The notes under the pieces: generated by a model
The model's input: only the letters and a program-made list of their open reading frames with translations
The model's database searches: none
What the model was told of the DNA's origin: nothing
Source: Rhodobacter calidifons
GTDB taxonomy: Bacteria; Pseudomonadota; Alphaproteobacteria; Rhodobacterales; Rhodobacteraceae
Assembly: GCF_011174775.1 (NCBI RefSeq)
Contig: NZ_JAANHS010000003.1
Span: 62,001-126,000 of the forward strand
DNA length: 64,000 nucleotides
Reading direction: 5' to 3'
Program-made: the position numbers and the translations under genes
In this document: positions 56,037-64,000 of the stretch, in pieces
How the letters are laid out: each line of letters starts with the position of its first letter
How positions within the stretch are numbered: the first letter of the stretch is position 1

Positions 56037-56110
56037 GCTCCTCCTGCGCCTTCGGCTTCTCGTCGCGCGCCAACCGGCCAGCGACGAAAGGTCAAGACCA
56101 TCGAGAAGCG
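56037..56110. repeat. REP-like palindromic element, family A copy 3
   Basis: The stretch TGCGCCTTCGGCTTCTCGTC (56045-56064) differs at only two positions from the copy at 51768-51787 and is followed by AGCGACGAAAGG. It lies between two convergent genes. Confidence 0.55.
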
Positions 56111-56113
56111 GGT

Positions 56114-57337
56114 TCAGGCGACAGCCCCGCCGCGCGAGGGCCGCGTGACCCCCAGCCGCGGGTGCAACCGGCCCGCCACGGCCCAGGACGCCACCAGCCC
56201 CACCCCCGCCGCGATGAAGATCCCCGGCAGCGGCGCCACCCACAGCACCAGCCAGGCCATGCCCGGGGTCACGATGGACGACACGTCCCGGAAGCTGGAA
56301 TAGACCGCCGACATCTCGTTGCGTTCCGACGGCTTGACCGACATCAGGAAGGGCAGGCCTCCCACCACGTCCAGCGTGACCAGGAAGATCGACGCCGCCA
56401 TGACCAGCGCAACCGTGACCCCGGGCAGGAAGGCCAGAAGGCCCGCCGCCAGGAACAGGGCGCCACAGGCGCCGAAGGCCAGCCGCACCGACCGGCGCAC
56501 CGACAGGCGGCGGGCCAGCCGGTTCAGCGCGGGGGCGGCGAAAAGCGTCGCGTTGGTGATCGACAGGGCGATGCCGCCCACCTTGTCGCCCTGGCCCGCC
56601 TCGATGCAGAAGATCGGCAGATAGACCACATAGACCCACCAGCCGCAGGACCGCATCACCGCGAACATCCAGCCCGCGATCAGCCGCGGCTGGCTGAAGA
56701 AGCGCCCCAGATAGCCCAGCGGATTGACCGCCGGTCGCCTGGCGCGCGCGATCTGCTTGCCGTTGCCCAGCCGCAGCACCCAGAAGCTGACCAGCAGAAC
56801 CGCCGCGAATGCGCCCGAGGCCAGGAAGGGCAGCGCATGGCCCTGATGGTACAGCCAGACCCCCGCCATCGGCCCGATGGCCCAGGGGGCGGCGGCATAG
56901 ACCATCTGGGTGGACTGACTGCGGCCCAGATCCTCGCGTTCCACATAGTCCAGGACATAGGCGTTCAGGCAGACGAAGATCGTCACCGTCGCCATGGCAT
57001 TGCAGATCAGCGCCAGCGGCACCGACCAGATCGTGCCCATCGCCCCCAGCGCATTGCCCGCCAGATACAGGCCGACGCCCCCCGTATAGACCCAGCGCCT
57101 TGGCACCAGGCGGGTCGCCCAGGGCACCATCAGCCCCCAGATCAGCGCCACGATGCCCGAGATGAAAAACACCACCGAGGTTGTCTGCGCATCGCCCAGC
57201 GCATCGTAGACCACCAGCGGCATGGTCGAGATCATCACGCCCCGGATCGAGGCATCAAGGCCCGACAGCAGCGCGAAATGCTCGATCCGCGGGGTCGGGC
57301 TGTGGCGCAACGCCAGCGGAATGTAACGGTTGGCCAT
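56114..57337 (-). CDS. Major facilitator superfamily transporter
   Basis: 407 residues with about twelve hydrophobic segments and a central loop near residue 195 (LGNGKQIARARRPA). The start MANRYIPLALRHSPTPRIEHFALLSGLDASIRG is followed by MVPWATRLVPRRW, an MFS loop-2/3-like element. The N-terminal half has a long connection typical of drug/sugar exporters in this order. The substrate cannot be told. It converges on the reductase gene and starts 63 bases after the recO end. Confidence 0.82.
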   Translation of the reverse strand: MANRYIPLALRHSPTPRIEHFALLSGLDASIRGVMISTMPLVVYDALGDAQTTSVVFFISGIVALIWGLMVPWATRLVPRRWVYTGGVGLYLAGNALGAMGTIWSVPLALICNAMATVTIFVCLNAYVLDYVEREDLGRSQSTQMVYAAAPWAIGPMAGVWLYHQGHALPFLASGAFAAVLLVSFWVLRLGNGKQIARARRPAVNPLGYLGRFFSQPRLIAGWMFAVMRSCGWWVYVVYLPIFCIEAGQGDKVGGIALSITNATLFAAPALNRLARRLSVRRSVRLAFGACGALFLAAGLLAFLPGVTVALVMAASIFLVTLDVVGGLPFLMSVKPSERNEMSAVYSSFRDVSSIVTPGMAWLVLWVAPLPGIFIAAGVGLVASWAVAGRLHPRLGVTRPSRGGAVA

Positions 57338-57399
57338 GCGGCAGCTTGGACCTGCGGCCCCGGCTTCCGTCTGTCACAAAGGCGACACATGCTGTCGGT

Positions 57400-58119
57400 T
57401 CAGACCCGCCGCGCGATCAGCTCTGCCAGCCGCGACCGCGCCTCGGGCAGCGGCCGGTCCTGCAACACGGGCCGCAGGCCCCGGTCGAGGAAATGGCCGG
57501 TCAGCCTCAGCCCCTGGATCAGTTCGTCCGGATCCATCGGTCCGCTGCCCGTCAGCCCCGGCGGCAGCGGCAACAGCCGCTCGGCCCAGGGGCCCGCTGC
57601 CGCGCGCGTGACCGCGCGTCCCGTCTTCGGACTGACGAAGGCCAGCCCCGCCCTCGCCCCGGTGACGGCACAGGCGCCCAGATCAAGGCCAAAGCCCAGC
57701 TCCTCCAGCAGCAGGAGTTCCCAGCGCAGGTAGGTCGCGGTCCAGCCCGCCTCTCCCAGGGCATCGAACAGCGCCAGCGTCGGCCGCCACAGCCCCGGAT
57801 GCGGTTCGCGTTCCGGCAGCGCGGCGCGCAAGAGCGCGCAGGCCGACAGCAGCCCCGCCAGCGCCAGCCGGTCTCCCAGAAGATGCGCCCGGCTCCGGAC
57901 CGGCTCGACCGTGAAGACCCCCAGATGCTCGTCCAGCCGCGCGCGCCAGTCCAGCCGCACGCCGCTTCCCGGTTGCAGGACGGGCGCCATCCGGCGCGAG
58001 GCGCCACCGCGCACCACGCCCGCATGCCGGCCATGCCCGGCCGTCAGCACCTCGATGATCGCAGCGGTCTCGCCATGCGGGCGCATGGCCAGGATCACGC
58101 CCTCGTCGCGCCAGTCCAT
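57400..58119 (-). CDS. recO: DNA repair protein RecO
   Basis: 239 residues from the ATG at 58119 ([17 protein letters not shown]), the family start. The N-terminal OB fold ([29 protein letters not shown]) and the following helical domain ([13 protein letters not shown]) match RecO, which loads RecA with RecR. The zinc finger of some RecO proteins is not evident. It lies in the pdxJ-acpS-lepB-rnc-era cluster but is separated from DUF1491 by a plus-strand gene. Confidence 0.92.
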   Translation of the reverse strand: MDWRDEGVILAMRPHGETAAIIEVLTAGHGRHAGVVRGGASRRMAPVLQPGSGVRLDWRARLDEHLGVFTVEPVRSRAHLLGDRLALAGLLSACALLRAALPEREPHPGLWRPTLALFDALGEAGWTATYLRWELLLLEELGFGLDLGACAVTGARAGLAFVSPKTGRAVTRAAAGPWAERLLPLPPGLTGSGPMDPDELIQGLRLTGHFLDRGLRPVLQDRPLPEARSRLAELIARRV

Positions 58120-58252
58120 GCGCCGACTATCCCCTGCGCGCGCCAGTCCCGCAAGGCCGGTCCTGACCGCGCCCCCCGTGCCGGTCTCCCGGCAGCCGCC
58201 GCCCGCGCCGGGCCGCGCCTTGCCGATGCGACCGCGCATGATATGCTGCCGC

Positions 58253-58861
58253 ATGCCTGCGACTACCCCCCTCGCCCGCGGCCTTGCGACCGCGACGGCC
58301 CTCGTCGCCCTGGTCGCGCTGGCCATGCAGCTGTGGATTGCCGCGACGGCTGCGAACCGCCCGCCCGGGATGGCGGCCTGGTGGTGGCTTGCGGGCTATT
58401 TCACCATCCTGACGAACCTCGCGGTGGCCGCGCTCATGGGCCGGATCGCACTCGGCTCGGGGCTCTCCGCGCGGGTCCAGGGGGGCCTGGTGCTGTCGAT
58501 CCTGATGGTCGGTCTGGTCTATCACGCGCTCCTTGCCCGGCTCTGGGCTCCCCGGGGCCTTGCCTGGTGGACGGACCAGGCCCTGCACAGCGCCACGCCG
58601 CTTCTGACCCTGGTCTGGTGGCTGGGCTTCGGCGACCGGCGCGTCGGGCTTCACGATCTGCCCGTCTGGCTGGGTTGGCCGGCGCTCTATGCGGTCTATG
58701 CGCTGCTGCGCGGTGCAGCGACCGGCTTCTGGCCCTATCCCTTCCTCGATGCCGACCGGCTGGGCTGGGCCGAGGTCGCCGGAAACCTCGCCGGCATGGT
58801 TCTGGCCTTCGCTGCCCTCGGCCTCGTGCTGATCGCGCTCGCCCGCGTCTCAGTCCGATAG
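58253..58861 (+). CDS. Pr6Pr family membrane protein
   Basis: 202 residues with about six hydrophobic segments. The [25 protein letters not shown] and [37 protein letters not shown] blocks match Pr6Pr, a FAR-17a/AIG1-like membrane family. No enzymatic function is established. Its last 12 bases overlap the end of the convergent DUF1491 gene. It interrupts the otherwise minus-strand recO / era cluster, so it may be an insertion into that block. Confidence 0.75.
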   Translation: MPATTPLARGLATATALVALVALAMQLWIAATAANRPPGMAAWWWLAGYFTILTNLAVAALMGRIALGSGLSARVQGGLVLSILMVGLVYHALLARLWAPRGLAWWTDQALHSATPLLTLVWWLGFGDRRVGLHDLPVWLGWPALYAVYALLRGAATGFWPYPFLDADRLGWAEVAGNLAGMVLAFAALGLVLIALARVSVR

Positions 58862-59185
58862 ACCTTCCTCATCCAGAAGCGTCCGCCCCCGCCGATCCTC
58901 CAGCTCGATCACCCAGAGGTCCGGGTCACGGCTCCGGGTCCGCGCGACCAGGGCGTCCACCTCCGCCTCCGGCCCCTCGGCCAGCAGGAACCAGGCCCGC
59001 GCCCCGGTCATCAGGTCCGACCGCCGCTCATAGGCCCGCGCCGTCCCGTCCAGCAGCGCCACCTTCACCACCACGGCGCCCGCCTCGGCATCGCCCTTCG
59101 CGGTGACATAGGCCGGAATGTCGGCCAGCCGCAGCCGCGCAAGATAGGCCGAGACCCAGACCCCCGAGGCAAGCCGCGCGCTCAT
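58850..59185 (-). CDS. DUF1491 family protein
   Basis: 111 residues. The motifs LASGVWVSAYLARLRLADIPAYVTAKGDAEAGAVVVKV and DPDLWVIELEDRRGR, with the terminal LLDEEGLSD, are typical of DUF1491, a cytoplasmic family found beside era in alphaproteobacteria. The role is unknown, but the fixed neighbourhood suggests a translation or cell-growth link. Its stop is inside the end of the opposing Pr6Pr gene. Confidence 0.85.
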   Translation of the reverse strand: MSARLASGVWVSAYLARLRLADIPAYVTAKGDAEAGAVVVKVALLDGTARAYERRSDLMTGARAWFLLAEGPEAEVDALVARTRSRDPDLWVIELEDRRGRTLLDEEGLSD

Positions 59186-59201
59186 GCAGCTTGCTCACGT
59201 C

Positions 59202-59222
59202 CCAAATACTCCCGCCGGAGGC
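59202..59222. repeat. Copy of a 21-base GGCGGGAGTATTTGG element (inverted)
   Basis: The 21 bases are identical to the reverse complement of 9946-9966, a second exact copy 49 kb away. It lies upstream of the DUF1491 gene, in the same 126-base gap as a double hairpin. Confidence 0.65.
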
Positions 59223-59261
59223 TCCGACGCCGCCACCCGCGCGCCATCTGCCATCCGGGAC

Positions 59262-59306
59262 CAAATTCCTTCGCAGGAATTTGCCCGAATTCCGCAAGGA
59301 ATTCGG
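59262..59306. repeat. Double hairpin upstream of era end (family B copy 3)
   Basis: CAAATTCCT and AGGAATTTG with a TCGC loop (59262-59283) and CCGAATTCC and GGAATTCGG with a GCAA loop (59285-59306) are two adjacent perfect nine-pair stems. They lie six bases past the era stop and before the DUF1491 gene on the minus strand. The layout matches 22784-22826 and 33669-33713. Confidence 0.75.
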
Positions 59307-59311
59307 CGCCC

Positions 59312-60223
59312 TCAGGCATCGCCGTCGCTGAAGTCCAGCCCCATCTCGGAATAGCGCTCCGGCTCGTCCAGCCAGTTCGGCCGCACCTTGACCTGAAGGA
59401 ACAGGTGCACCGTCCGCCCCAGAAACGCGGCGATCTCCGCCCGCGCCGCCTGACCGATAGCCTTGATCGTCTCGCCCCTGTTGCCCAGGACGATCCCCTT
59501 GTGCCCGTCCCGCGCCACGTAGATCACCTGGTCGATCCGGGTCGATCCGTCGGGCTTGTCCTCCCATTTCTCGGTCTCGACGGTCAGCTGATAGGGCAGC
59601 TCCTCATGCAGCCGCAGCGTCAGCTTCTCGCGCGTCATCTCGGCCGCGATCATCCGCATCGGCAGGTCGGCGATCTGGTCCTCGGGATAGAACCAGGGCC
59701 CCTCGGGCAGGGTCGCCCCCAGCCAGTCGCGCAAGTCGTCCACGCCATGCCCGCGCTCGGCGCTGATCATGAAGGTCCTGGCAAAGGGGAAGGCCCGGTT
59801 CGCCTCCTCGGCCAGCGCCAAGAGCGTCTCGGCCTTCACCCGGTCGATCTTGTTGATCGCCAGCGCCACGGGCTTGCCCTGCGGCATCTCGTCGCGCAGA
59901 CGCTCGATGATCGCCTGCGCCCCCTCGGTCAGCCCCCGATGCGCCTCGATCAGAAGCACGATCACATCCGCATCCGAGGCCCCGCCCCAGGCCGCCTTGA
60001 CCATGCTGCGATCCAGTCGCCGCCGCGGCCGGAAGATGCCGGGCGTGTCCACGAAGACGATCTGCGCCTCCCCCGCCATCGCGATCCCCCGGATCCGCGC
60101 CCGCGTCGTCTGCACCTTGTGCGTGACGATACTGACCTTCGCTCCTACCATCCGGTTCAGAAGCGTGGACTTGCCGGCGTTCGGCTCTCCGATCAGGGCA
60201 ACAAAGCCCGCGCGTGTGGTCAT
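59312..60223 (-). CDS. era: GTPase Era
   Basis: 303 residues. G1 GEPNAGKST is at residues 12-20, G3 DTPGIF with VFVDTPG, G4 NKID, and a C-terminal KH domain with VIYVARDGHKGIVLGNRGETIKAIG. It binds the 16S rRNA 3' end and helps 30S assembly. It is downstream of rnc across a 154-base gap with a family A repeat, while the classic order rnc-era is preserved. Confidence 0.97.
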   Translation of the reverse strand: MTTRAGFVALIGEPNAGKSTLLNRMVGAKVSIVTHKVQTTRARIRGIAMAGEAQIVFVDTPGIFRPRRRLDRSMVKAAWGGASDADVIVLLIEAHRGLTEGAQAIIERLRDEMPQGKPVALAINKIDRVKAETLLALAEEANRAFPFARTFMISAERGHGVDDLRDWLGATLPEGPWFYPEDQIADLPMRMIAAEMTREKLTLRLHEELPYQLTVETEKWEDKPDGSTRIDQVIYVARDGHKGIVLGNRGETIKAIGQAARAEIAAFLGRTVHLFLQVKVRPNWLDEPERYSEMGLDFSDGDA

Positions 60224-60303
60224 GTGGTGGCAACCCTTTCCTCAAGCCGTCCCCATAGGCGAAAGCCGGGAAAAAGGCCAGTTGGCAATCGACATGGCCT
60301 GAA

Positions 60304-60373
60304 AACCTCCTCGCGCAGGTCGCCCAGACGTCGGTGCGCACAGCGAGGAGAGCACGACGTGCTCGACGAGCGG
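60304..60373. repeat. REP-like palindromic element, family A copy 4 (tail part)
   Basis: CAGCGAGGAGAGCACGACG and GACGAGCGG match the right half of the copy at 51761-51828; a CTCCTCGCGC stretch upstream supplies the left arm. It lies between rnc and era, on the same strand, the only family A copy not between convergent genes. Confidence 0.45.
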
Positions 60374-60377
60374 CCGT

Positions 60378-61064
60378 TCAGCCCTCCCGCTCCAGCCGCT
60401 CCAGAAGCGCCCTTGCCGCCGCCTGTTCCGCCACGCGCTTCGACCCCGCCGTGGCCTCGGCCGTCTCGCCGCTGGCCAGCACCACGCGCACGGTGAACTG
60501 CGGCGCGTGATCGGGACCGGAGCGTCCCGTCTCCTCATAGGCCGGCGGCGGCATGCCCCTGCCTTGCGCCCATTCCTGCAAGCTGGTCTTGGCATCCCGC
60601 GCATCGGGCTCCACCGCCGCGATGCGGGCGCCCCACAGCCGCAGGACCAGCGCCCGGGCCGCCTCGAAGCCCGCATCCTGGTAGACCGCCGCGATCACCG
60701 CCTCCATCGCGTCGCCCAGTAAAGCCTCCTTCCGGCGGCCCCCGGTCAGCATCTCGGACCGGCCCAGCTTCAGCACCTCGCCCAGGCCCACCTCGCGCGC
60801 GACATCGGCGCAGGTCTCCTTGCGCACCAAAGCGTTGAACCGGGGCGCCAGCTGCCCCTCGCGCGCCTGCGGATCGGCGGCCAGCAGCGCCTCGGCCATG
60901 ACCAGGCCCAGCACCCGGTCGCCCAGAAACTCCAGCCGCTGGTTGTCGGGCCGGGTCGCGGTCCCGATGGAGGCATGCGTCACCGCGCGCAACAGCAGGT
61001 CGGGCTGACGAAACCTGTGCCCCAACCGGCCCTGAAGGGCCAGAAGGTCCGCCGACAGCCTCAC
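60378..61064 (-). CDS. rnc: Ribonuclease III
   Basis: 228 residues from the GTG at 61064 ([18 protein letters not shown]), which gives the usual family length and a ten-base gap after lepB. An upstream ATG at 61121 would overlap lepB and add 19 unusual residues. The catalytic signature [18 protein letters not shown] and [12 protein letters not shown] carry the Mg-binding acids; a C-terminal double-stranded RNA-binding domain is present. It processes rRNA precursors and structured RNAs. Confidence 0.95.
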   Translation of the reverse strand: MRLSADLLALQGRLGHRFRQPDLLLRAVTHASIGTATRPDNQRLEFLGDRVLGLVMAEALLAADPQAREGQLAPRFNALVRKETCADVAREVGLGEVLKLGRSEMLTGGRRKEALLGDAMEAVIAAVYQDAGFEAARALVLRLWGARIAAVEPDARDAKTSLQEWAQGRGMPPPAYEETGRSGPDHAPQFTVRVVLASGETAEATAGSKRVAEQAAARALLERLEREG

Positions 61065-61074
61065 CCCGCCCGCC

Positions 61075-61878
61075 TCACTCGATCGCCTTGAAGAACCGGT
61101 CGGGGCGCCAGGTCCAGACATAGAACAGGCTGCGCCCGGCCGAAGAGAACATCACGCGGTCCGCCCGGCCGATCAGGTACTGTGCCGGAAGATAGCCCAC
61201 CCCGCCCGTCGCCTGGCTGAACCGGCTGTCGGTGGAGTTGTCGCGGTTGTCGCCCATCACGAAGTAGTGCCCGGGCGGAACGGTGAAGACATCGGTGTTG
61301 TCGCCCGGTCCGTTGGCGTCGATGTTCAGGACATGGTGGCTACGCCCCCCGGGCAGGGTCTCGATCGACCGGGATTTCTTGCAGATGCCGCCTTCGCCCA
61401 CCGCCCCGTTCTCGCAGCGCGGGCGGTTGCGCATCGGGCCCTGGGCTTCGTAGATCTCTTCGAACACGCCATCGGGGGTCTGCGGCGCCTCGACCCCGTT
61501 GATGAACAGCACGCCGTTCTGCATCTGGATCCTGTCGCCCGGCAGACCGATCAGCCGCTTGATGTAATCGGTCCCGGCGGTCGGATGCCGGAACACCACC
61601 ACATCGCCGCGTTCCGGCTCGGATCCCAGGAAGCGGTCCTCGAAGGGGCAGAGGCTGATCGTGGTGAAGGGGATCTCGCAGGAATAGCGCGAATAGCCGT
61701 AGGCCATCTTGTTCACGAACAGGAAGTCGCCGATCAAGAGCGTGTCCTTCATCGACTCCGACGGGATCCAGAACGGCTGGAAGAACACCGACCGGAAGCC
61801 GATGGCGATGACCAGCGCCCAGAAGACCGTCTTGATCGTCTCGACGATGCCGCCATCGCCCTTGTCCCTGCTCGCCAT
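61075..61878 (-). CDS. lepB: Signal peptidase I
   Basis: 267 residues from the ATG at 61878. An N-terminal membrane helix at about 12-30 is followed by the catalytic Ser42 (PSESMKD) and Lys107 ([13 protein letters not shown]). The box [17 protein letters not shown] is the third signature. It removes signal peptides from exported proteins at the outer face of the inner membrane. rnc follows downstream and acpS lies upstream. Confidence 0.96.
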   Translation of the reverse strand: MASRDKGDGGIVETIKTVFWALVIAIGFRSVFFQPFWIPSESMKDTLLIGDFLFVNKMAYGYSRYSCEIPFTTISLCPFEDRFLGSEPERGDVVVFRHPTAGTDYIKRLIGLPGDRIQMQNGVLFINGVEAPQTPDGVFEEIYEAQGPMRNRPRCENGAVGEGGICKKSRSIETLPGGRSHHVLNIDANGPGDNTDVFTVPPGHYFVMGDNRDNSTDSRFSQATGGVGYLPAQYLIGRADRVMFSSAGRSLFYVWTWRPDRFFKAIE

Positions 61879-61986
61879 TCTCTGTCCTGCCTCATCCGGT
61901 TCGCCGCTTCTTGCGCGCAAGCGCGGGGCGAAGTCAAGGCAACCGGCCGTGACCGCGCGGCCGGGACGCAAGGGCCGGGGCCTGGC

Positions 61987-62400
61987 CTACACCCTGTCCG
62001 CAACCGGCCTTGCCTCGATCACCACGAAAGCCTGCGCCCAGGGGTGGTCGTCGGTCAGGGAGACATGGATCACCGCCTCATGGCCCGTGGGCGTCATCGC
62101 GCGCAGCCGGTCGGCCGCCCAGCCCGTGACATGCATCACCGGCTGGCCCGACCGCAGGTTCGTGACCGCCATGTCGCGCCAAGAGATCCCCATGCGCAGC
62201 CCCGTCCCCAGCGCCTTGGAGCAGGCCTCCTTCGCCGCCCAGCGTTTCGCATAGGTCGCCGCCACCGCCCGCGCCCGGCTTTCGGCCTTCTTCTGCTCGG
62301 CCTCGGTGAAGACCCGGTCCCTGAAACGATCGCCATGGCGGGCCAGCACCGCCTCGATCCGCTCGATGTTGCACAGATCGCTGCCGATCCCGAGGATCAT
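61987..62400 (-). CDS. acpS: Holo-[acyl-carrier-protein] synthase
   Basis: 137 residues. [16 protein letters not shown] carries the metal-binding Asp and [23 protein letters not shown] the Lys-Glu motif of the 4'-phosphopantetheinyl transferase. It attaches the pantetheine arm from CoA to acyl carrier protein. Its start overlaps the pdxJ end by one base. Confidence 0.95.
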   Translation of the reverse strand: MILGIGSDLCNIERIEAVLARHGDRFRDRVFTEAEQKKAESRARAVAATYAKRWAAKEACSKALGTGLRMGISWRDMAVTNLRSGQPVMHVTGWAADRLRAMTPTGHEAVIHVSLTDDHPWAQAFVVIEARPVADRV

Positions 62401-63161
62401 CAGATGATCCCGCGCGCCAGATCCATCCTGCGGCGCATTTCCTCGATTGCCGGGCCCAGGCCGCGGAAGATCGCCTCGCCCACCAGGAAATGCCCGATGT
62501 TCAGCTCCATCAGCTCCGGGATCGCGGCGATGGGTTCCACGTTTTCATAGGTCAGCCCATGCCCGGCATGGACCTCAAGCCCCAGACTTGCGGCGAACTC
62601 GGCCCCCGACCGCAGCGCGGCAAGCTCCCGCTCGGCCAGCGCGGTTTCGCCATCGGCCAGAAGGTCCGAGTATAGCCCCGTATGCAGCTCCACCACCGCC
62701 GCGCCGATGCGCGCGCACGCCTCGATCTGGCGGGGGTCGTGGCTGACGAACATCGACACCCGGCAGCCGGCCTCGCGCAGGGGGGCGATGAAATCGGCCA
62801 GCCGGCTCTGGTCGCCGGCCACGTCGAGGCCGCCCTCGGTCGTGCGCTCCTCGCGCTTTTCGGGGACCAGGCAGACGGCATGGGGCCGGTGGCGCAATAC
62901 GATGGCCTGCATTTCCGCCGTCGCGGCACATTCGAAATTCAGCGGCACCGCCAAGGCCGCCATCAGCGCGTCGATGTCGCTGTCGCGGATGTGGCGGCGA
63001 TCCTCGCGCAGATGCGCGGTGATCCCGTCCGCTCCCGCCGTCTCGGCCAAGAGGGCCGCGCGCAGCGGGTCAGGCCAGGCCGCGCCGCGCGCATTCCGCA
63101 CGGTCGCCACATGGTCGATGTTCACCCCAAGCCGCAGCCTGCCGCCGTTCCGCATTGCCAT
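62400..63161 (-). CDS. pdxJ: Pyridoxine 5'-phosphate synthase
   Basis: 253 residues from the ATG at 63161, with AAGGAAGG upstream. [16 protein letters not shown], the [17 protein letters not shown] block with catalytic His and Asp, LNFECAAT and the C-terminal [15 protein letters not shown] define PdxJ, which closes the pyridine ring in vitamin B6 synthesis. It starts 34 bases after the DUF2062 gene and leads the pdxJ-acpS-lepB-rnc-era run. Confidence 0.96.
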   Translation of the reverse strand: MAMRNGGRLRLGVNIDHVATVRNARGAAWPDPLRAALLAETAGADGITAHLREDRRHIRDSDIDALMAALAVPLNFECAATAEMQAIVLRHRPHAVCLVPEKREERTTEGGLDVAGDQSRLADFIAPLREAGCRVSMFVSHDPRQIEACARIGAAVVELHTGLYSDLLADGETALAERELAALRSGAEFAASLGLEVHAGHGLTYENVEPIAAIPELMELNIGHFLVGEAIFRGLGPAIEEMRRRMDLARGII

Positions 63162-63195
63162 CGTCTGTCGCCTTCCTTCAGATTCTGCCGCCAGT

Positions 63196-63903
63196 CTAGG
63201 GGGTTCTCGGGGCGTCGTCATCGGCTTCCTCGCCGCCCCTTTCGTTGCGCAGCTTCAGCTTCGCCGCAGCTTCGGCCAGCTTGGCCCGCATCTTGCTGCG
63301 CCGTTCGGCCCGTTCGTGGGCAGTGGCGGCGCGGGCCTTCTGATAGGCCTCGACCAGCGGGATCGTGACATAGTATGCGGCTGTACTGATCACGATGGCC
63401 GGGCCAAGTGCGCCGATGAACCAGGGCAGGTAGATCTCGTTCCAGAACTGGATCAGCCCGTCCCACTGCGCCTTTTCCGGCCCGAACAGGGACATGAAGT
63501 TGAACCACAGGTCATGGCCCGCGTTTTCCAGCGCGCTCCAGATGTACGTGAAGTTCAAAGGCGCCTCGATCCCCAGGATCCAGTGCCCCAGCCAGACCGA
63601 AAAGACGGTGAAGGGCGGCGTGGTCAGCGGATTGGTGTTGAAGGTGCCCAGCAGGGCCGCCAGCACATTGCCGCGCATGAGACGCGCCATGCCCCAGGCG
63701 GCCAGGAACTGCATCCCCGGCAGGGGCAGGAAGCCGATGAAGAAGCCGGCAAAGACCCCGCGCGCCACCCGGTGCGGCTGGTCGGGCAGGCGCCGCATCC
63801 GGTAGATCACATAGCGCGTCGCGCGCTTGAAGCCCGAGCGCGGATAGACCTGCTCGCGCAGCCAGGCGCCCCATGGCATCGGATCCCTGCGCTTGAAAAC
63901 CAA
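63196..63903 (-). CDS. DUF2062 domain-containing membrane protein
   Basis: 235 residues. The DUF2062 core runs from VARGVFAGFFIGFLPLPGMQFLAAWGMARL through NVLAALLGTFNTNPLTTPPFTVFSVWLGHWILG, with three or four membrane segments. The C-terminal ~60 residues (AYQKARAATAHERAERRSKMRAKLAEAAAKLKLRNERG) are charged and coiled-coil-prone. Function unknown. It heads the pdxJ operon on this strand; the window ends about 100 bases upstream with no further gene visible. Confidence 0.88.
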   Translation of the reverse strand: MVFKRRDPMPWGAWLREQVYPRSGFKRATRYVIYRMRRLPDQPHRVARGVFAGFFIGFLPLPGMQFLAAWGMARLMRGNVLAALLGTFNTNPLTTPPFTVFSVWLGHWILGIEAPLNFTYIWSALENAGHDLWFNFMSLFGPEKAQWDGLIQFWNEIYLPWFIGALGPAIVISTAAYYVTIPLVEAYQKARAATAHERAERRSKMRAKLAEAAAKLKLRNERGGEEADDDAPRTP

Positions 63904-64000
63904 CTGACTGCCTCTTCGACCCGATTAAGCCCGTTCTGCTGTCCTATGGCCGCCGTGTCAAATCCCGATGACGCGATATCTGCGCCACGTCGGTTTCGGC

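Noticed and set aside
61065-61121. Upstream ATG start for rnc
   Set aside because: It would overlap lepB by 47 bases and add a Ser/Gly-rich extension absent in relatives.

Overview
The window is a GC-rich, gene-dense chromosomal segment from an alphaproteobacterium, most likely Rhodobacterales (Rhodobacter/Paracoccus-type). Four things point there. The ptsH / EIIA-Man / rapZ / short hprK / chvG / chvI / pckA block, the pdxJ-acpS-lepB-rnc-era-recO cluster and the cmk-rpsA-ihfB-lapA-trpF-trpB block all have alphaproteobacterial gene order. There is also a phosphatidylcholine synthase, a methylsuccinyl-CoA dehydrogenase of the ethylmalonyl-CoA pathway, and several DUF families typical of this group (DUF1127, DUF484, DUF1491, DUF6473). 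I see no prophage, insertion sequence, CRISPR array, rRNA or tRNA gene. This is ordinary core chromosome with a few accessory islets.

Layout. 1-6.1 kb: the end of cpoB, tilS, ftsH with a strong terminator, then a tightly overlapping corA-tam-MOSC operon. 6.3-9.2 kb: one-carbon genes fhs, a chorismate mutase and folD. 9.25-12.4 kb (minus): pdeM and the ligase-associated Lhr-like helicase, without a ligase or exonuclease beside them. 12.6-16.5 kb: a YmdB-like phosphoesterase, a DMT exporter, an SLC13/TrkA-C permease and a small lipoprotein. 16.7-22.8 kb: a small membrane protein, transaldolase, priA, a DUF484 protein, xerC and pcs. 22.8-27 kb: a DMT transporter, a coupled LysR / short MGMT / DUF3253 operon diverging from a DUF1127 gene, and an acyl-CoA ligase. 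27-30 kb: ileS with a possible leader attenuator. 30.3-32.2 kb: a DUF2237 protein and an unusual operon of two exported PepSY-like proteins with poly-aspartate tails plus a membrane-anchored LuxR regulator. 32.4-38.3 kb: trpB, trpF, lapA, ihfB, rpsA, cmk, cspA. 39-44.4 kb: a class II aldolase, a HIG1 protein, a cobalamin adenosyltransferase, etfBA, a DUF6473 protein and a 3-hydroxybutyryl-CoA dehydrogenase. 44.4-51.8 kb: an acyltransferase, then the regulatory PTS / ChvGI / PEPCK block. 51.8-57.4 kb: TauE/SafE, a DUF3859 protein, mcd, an NAD-dependent reductase and an MFS transporter. 57.4-64 kb: recO, a Pr6Pr protein, a DUF1491 protein, era, rnc, lepB, acpS, pdxJ and a DUF2062 protein.

How the genes fit together. 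mcd, etfAB, the 3-hydroxybutyryl-CoA dehydrogenase, the acyl-CoA ligase, the B12 adenosyltransferase and pckA suggest growth on acetyl-CoA-generating substrates with gluconeogenesis. pckA lies next to the carbon/nitrogen-sensing PTS and ChvGI genes. The least explained part is the PepSY / poly-Asp / membrane-LuxR operon at 30.6-32.2 kb, which has two palindromes upstream about four helical turns apart. The intergenic DNA also carries at least four families of short palindromic elements, many of them at the ends of convergent genes and some supplying stop codons.
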